25,367 bases of DNA from contig JASFMY010000107.1 in assembly GCA_050117315.1 (NCBI GenBank), forward strand, positions 1 through 25,367, read 5' to 3'. Source of the DNA: JANQIV01 sp050117315. Lineage in GTDB: Bacteria > Bacteroidota > Ignavibacteria > Ignavibacteriales > Melioribacteraceae. Position 1 is the first letter of the stretch, and every line of letters begins with the position of its first letter. Positions 23,200 to 25,367 of the stretch are shown here, in pieces. Both the position numbers and the translations under genes were made by a program. The notes beneath the pieces are model-generated. The model was not told the DNA's origin. It ran no database searches and saw only the letters and a list, made by a program, of their open reading frames with translations.

Positions 23200-23810
23200 A
23201 ACGTTTCTTGCGGCAAACGGTAAATTAAGATATAATCCCTTTCGAGGAAAGTTTCAACTCTTTCCAGTTTAAAATCAGTTTCTTCCATATATTTTTTTGT
23301 TTTCTCTTCGGTATAAAAATGGCTATAATTTCCGCCGTATTTGTCGGGATCCCTATCAACAATAACTACAGGTGCGCCGGGTTTTAAACTTGGAATTAAA
23401 TTTTTAAAGAAAGTTACGTGGTCGTCAAGATGGTGAAAAACCAAAACCATAATTACCATATCTAAACTTTTGTCTTTTGGGAATAGCGGGTCTTTTTCTT
23501 CGCCTACGATTATCTTGATATTTTTAACGCCTTCCCTTTCAGCACGTTCTTTTAGCTCTTCAAGTTCATCTTCATCAATGTCGTTTGCATAAATAAGCCC
23601 CTTGTCACCAACCCGTTTTGACAAGTGAAAAGTAAAGTAACCGTCCCCGGCACCCGCTTCGCCGATTACCATTCCCGGTTTGATTCCTACTGTATCCATT
23701 ATTTTTTCCGGCTGCTGCCATTTGTCGCGACTGCTTTGGCAGAGAACTAAATTTGGTATTAAAACAATTAATAAGAATAGAAATTTGAAATGCTTTTTGA
23801 ATGATTTCAG
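23196..23810 (-). CDS. Exported class I SAM-dependent methyltransferase, probable CTG start
   Basis: The first ATG (23699) lies just before motif I, which would remove part of the normal N-terminus. The open frame continues upstream to a stop at 23811-23813 and encodes KSFKKHFKFLFLLIVLIP then NLVLCQSSRDKWQQPEKI, a basic, hydrophobic signal-peptide-like stretch followed by the WQQPEKIMD segment typical of exported relatives. No ATG, GTG or TTG exists in it; CTG at 23810 is the best candidate with GGGG six bases before it. Motif I is GEAGAGDGYF, acidic NDID ends strand 2, and VFHHLDDH follows motif post-III. 204 residues from CTG or 167 from ATG. Substrate unknown. Coupled to the permease gene. 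Confidence 0.7.
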   Translation of the reverse strand: MKSFKKHFKFLFLLIVLIPNLVLCQSSRDKWQQPEKIMDTVGIKPGMVIGEAGAGDGYFTFHLSKRVGDKGLIYANDIDEDELEELKERAEREGVKNIKIIVGEEKDPLFPKDKSLDMVIMVLVFHHLDDHVTFFKNLIPSLKPGAPVVIVDRDPDKYGGNYSHFYTEEKTKKYMEETDFKLERVETFLERDYILIYRLPQETL

Positions 23811-23928
23811 TTATTACCCCGGCTTAACTTTAATTGCGATTAGTATTTATATGACGAAGAGAAAATCCAAATGTTATATAAATTCAAGTGTAATTAAAAA
23901 TGAATATTGGAGTTTGTAACAGAATAAA

Positions 23929-24486
23929 TTATTCCACTTTCCATAAACCTACAACGCAACACATTTGTTTATCGTAATTCTGAATAGCATGGTCTTTCGT
24001 AGTGAAATAATCAAAAAACTTATTATCTTCAACAATTCTATGAAGAGGTACTTTCGCCTTATCTTCAAACATTTTTATGAAATCATCATTATATTCTGTC
24101 CCAGAAACATACTCCATCAATCCACAAAATATCTTAATCACATTATCATCATTAATTTTCGATAACTTCTCAATATCTTTTAGGTATCGATAGATATCTT
24201 TTGGTCTTGTCTTAAATTCAAATACTACCTTAACATTACTTTCCAATGTAAGTATTAAATCATTTGGCCCTACATCATCTTGTATCCGGTGTTCAGCTAT
24301 CCAATTTTTTACTTCTTCTCCAAAAATCTGATAACTATTTTTCACAATTGCTCTTCCGACTAAATAAGTGACTGCTAATTCAGGTATGAAAAATATTCCT
24401 TTTTTATGCAGATCAAATAATTGCAAATCTTCACCTCGAATGGCAGAAACTATTGTATCTTTAAGTTCAATTAGCTCTTTATTCAT
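23929..24486 (-). CDS. Hypothetical protein with PD-(D/E)XK-like nuclease motif
   Basis: 185 residues, soluble, no signal peptide. After an N-terminal helical part (FIPELAVTYLVGRAIVKNSY), the pattern GPNDLILTL followed by VKVVFEFKTRPKDIYRYLKDIEKL gives D-x(n)-EFK on two adjacent strands, which is the arrangement of metal-binding residues in restriction-like PD-(D/E)XK nucleases. The C-terminal part (KMFEDKAKVPLHRIVEDNKFFDYF) is not recognised. The start overlaps the preceding DUF559 gene by ATGA (24486-24483), so the two proteins are likely made together. Role could be DNA repair, restriction or defence; a nuclease call rests on the motif alone. Confidence 0.6.
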   Translation of the reverse strand: MNKELIELKDTIVSAIRGEDLQLFDLHKKGIFFIPELAVTYLVGRAIVKNSYQIFGEEVKNWIAEHRIQDDVGPNDLILTLESNVKVVFEFKTRPKDIYRYLKDIEKLSKINDDNVIKIFCGLMEYVSGTEYNDDFIKMFEDKAKVPLHRIVEDNKFFDYFTTKDHAIQNYDKQMCCVVGLWKVE

Positions 24487-24851
24487 GACTCACCTATTGT
24501 TTTGATTTCATTTATTATTTTGTCAAAAGCTTTATTGGCATTTCCTAAAATTTCTTCATTTTTTATTCTCAAGAATTTTATGCCAAATCCTTCAATATAC
24601 TTTTGCCTGGCTTCATCATATTCTTTGTTTTCCGGCAACTCATGAATTCCGCCGTCTATTTCTAATGCTAATTTTAGTTCTGGGCAGTAAAAGTCAATCA
24701 CATAATGATCAACAGAATATTGTCTTAAAAATCTATAGCCGAGCTGTCTTTTCCTGATGTGTGCCCAAACTATTTTTTCGGTATAGGTCATGTTATTGCG
24801 GAGATACCGGCGTTTTTCTTGTTGGGATTTTTTGTTGTAGTGTTTTGTCAT
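24483..24851 (-). CDS. DUF559 family endonuclease-like protein
   Basis: 122 residues, typical for stand-alone DUF559 proteins, which share the Vsr-type restriction-endonuclease fold. Seen: RNNMTYTEKIVWAHIRKRQL then GYRFLRQYSVDHYVIDFYCP, LALEIDGGIHE with the catalytic-type acidic residues, and FGIKFLRIKNEEILGN at the end. It is likely a DNA or RNA nuclease; target unknown. No good ribosome binding site is visible before the ATG. It is first of a two-gene operon with the PD-(D/E)XK-like gene. The upstream flank is a palindromic repeat R copy 20 bp away, consistent with a mobile or repeat-rich location. Confidence 0.8.
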   Translation of the reverse strand: MTKHYNKKSQQEKRRYLRNNMTYTEKIVWAHIRKRQLGYRFLRQYSVDHYVIDFYCPELKLALEIDGGIHELPENKEYDEARQKYIEGFGIKFLRIKNEEILGNANKAFDKIINEIKTIGES

Positions 24852-24871
24852 TGATTGTGTGCCCGCCTTTC

Positions 24872-24963
24872 GGAACCCCTCCTAAATCCTCCCCTTCATT
24901 CGAAGTGGAGGACTTTTAAAACCCCCTCCCCTTTTGCAAAGGGGAGGGCCGGGGTGGGGTTCC
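24872..24963. repeat. Repeat element R, copy 2, uninterrupted
   Basis: 92 bp starting GGAACCCCTCCTAAATCC and ending GGCCGGGGTGGGGTTCC, with inverted GGAACCCC ends. Internal palindromes include CTCCCC-TTTTGCAAA-GGGGAG (about 24926-24946). The site ATTCGAA at 24898-24904 is intact here but split by a 137-bp element in copy 1. Confidence 0.8.
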
Positions 24964-25189
24964 ACCCTAGTGACAAATTTTTGATACTTTTAAACTTAAG
25001 CAATAAATATTAACTAACAATAACTTTTCGGGATAGCATATTAAAAAAGTGGGACCACAATTTAAGAAGTAATGCTTTTCACCTACTCCCACAAGTTCGG
25101 ATTAGATATATTCACAATCTCAAAACCGTCAACACTTCCACCCTATTCTAAAAGTAATGAGAGTATTGAAAATGTCATTGCTTTAATGC

Positions 25190-25220
25190 CGTAGAGACGA
25201 CTCGCCGTGTTGTCTCTACG
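25190..25220. repeat. Hairpin CGTAGAGAC...GTCTCTACG
   Basis: A perfect 9-bp stem (25190-25198 and 25212-25220) with a 13-base loop. The shape resembles dispersed GTAGAGACG palindromes known from several bacterial groups. No T run directly follows. Confidence 0.55.
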
Positions 25221-25325
25221 ATTTCTCCTTACTAACCCTTCGATATGTAATCGAATAAATTTTTACATCTTCAACATAAAAAACGGAGTCAGCCGTTTAA
25301 TTATGGTAGAAAAAATGCCCCAAGA

Positions 25326-25356
25326 GAAGGAAAAACACCGGAGGTGTTTCATTATT
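25326..25356. repeat. Palindromic repeat (AATAATGAAACACC type), copy 2
   Basis: The reverse complement of this 31-bp stretch matches 27 of 31 positions of 650-680. The hairpin GAAACACC-TCC-GGTGTTTTTC is better preserved here than in copy 1. Confidence 0.6.
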
Positions 25357-25367
25357 CAATACCGCCA

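Larger units (their letters stand above)
24964..25367. other. Gene-free region at right end
   Basis: About 400 bp, AT-rich, no credible reading frame. It contains a 6-bp GTGGGA/TCCCAC pair (25049-25092), the hairpin at 25190-25220 and the palindromic repeat at 25326-25356. Confidence 0.5.

Noticed and set aside
1..25367. Search for transposase, rRNA and tRNA genes
   Set aside because: No reading frame with DDE, HUH or serine recombinase features and no recognisable tRNA or rRNA sequence; the mobile elements are all non-coding.

Overview
The window reads like a chromosome segment of an Ignavibacteria-type bacterium (Bacteroidota/Chlorobi group). The main evidence is three large exported proteins that end in the NYPNPFNP...YDILGKE...SGVYFYRL C-terminal sorting domain used by type IX secretion in this group. 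Supporting signs are AT-rich DNA, few strong Shine-Dalgarno sites and many signal peptides ending in AQ. I see no rRNA, tRNA, CRISPR array or transposase gene.

Layout. (1) 1-730: nested palindromic mobile repeats and a 21-bp tandem array. (2) 732-2299: a small unknown gene and an intact higBA toxin-antitoxin operon under an operator-promoter. (3) 2608-8505: two large secreted proteins on the minus strand, a 14-repeat beta-propeller protein and a multidomain protein with a possible Cys/His domain, followed by an AraC-type regulator with a degenerate receiver domain. (4) 9172-12387: an exported oligoendopeptidase F broken by one frameshift, a DUF456 membrane protein and a small exported protein. 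(5) 12507-15648: a housekeeping operon on the minus strand, def - vapB-like - broken vapC - fmt - cysteine/cystathionine synthase, with a toxin-antitoxin pair lodged between def and fmt. (6) 15914-21078: small unknown genes, a degenerate tandem array, a secreted LamG protein, and a divergent 1025-residue sialate O-acetylesterase-like enzyme with carbohydrate-binding modules. (7) 21207-21653: stacked mobile repeats abutting a shortened DUF2007 gene. (8) 21865-23810: amino acid permease and methyltransferase, coupled. (9) 23929-24851: a coupled pair of nuclease-fold genes (DUF559 plus a PD-(D/E)XK-like protein). (10) 24872-25367: another repeat copy and gene-free DNA.

The most unusual signal is the architecture of small non-autonomous elements. 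At least three families of 137-189 bp terminal-inverted-repeat elements are present, with target duplications of 6 bp, 7 bp or TA. Two of them sit inside older palindromic repeats, exactly at hairpin loops. The window also holds its own uninterrupted copies, so two insertions can be read directly as filled versus empty sites. A 39-bp GC-rich hairpin module recurs inside members of different families.

Genes for carbohydrate attack (esterase, LamG), type IX cargo and peptide breakdown suggest a heterotrophic polymer degrader. The toxin-antitoxin pairs, broken genes and repeats suggest an actively rearranging genome. All functional calls are from reading protein motifs by eye; no database search was possible.
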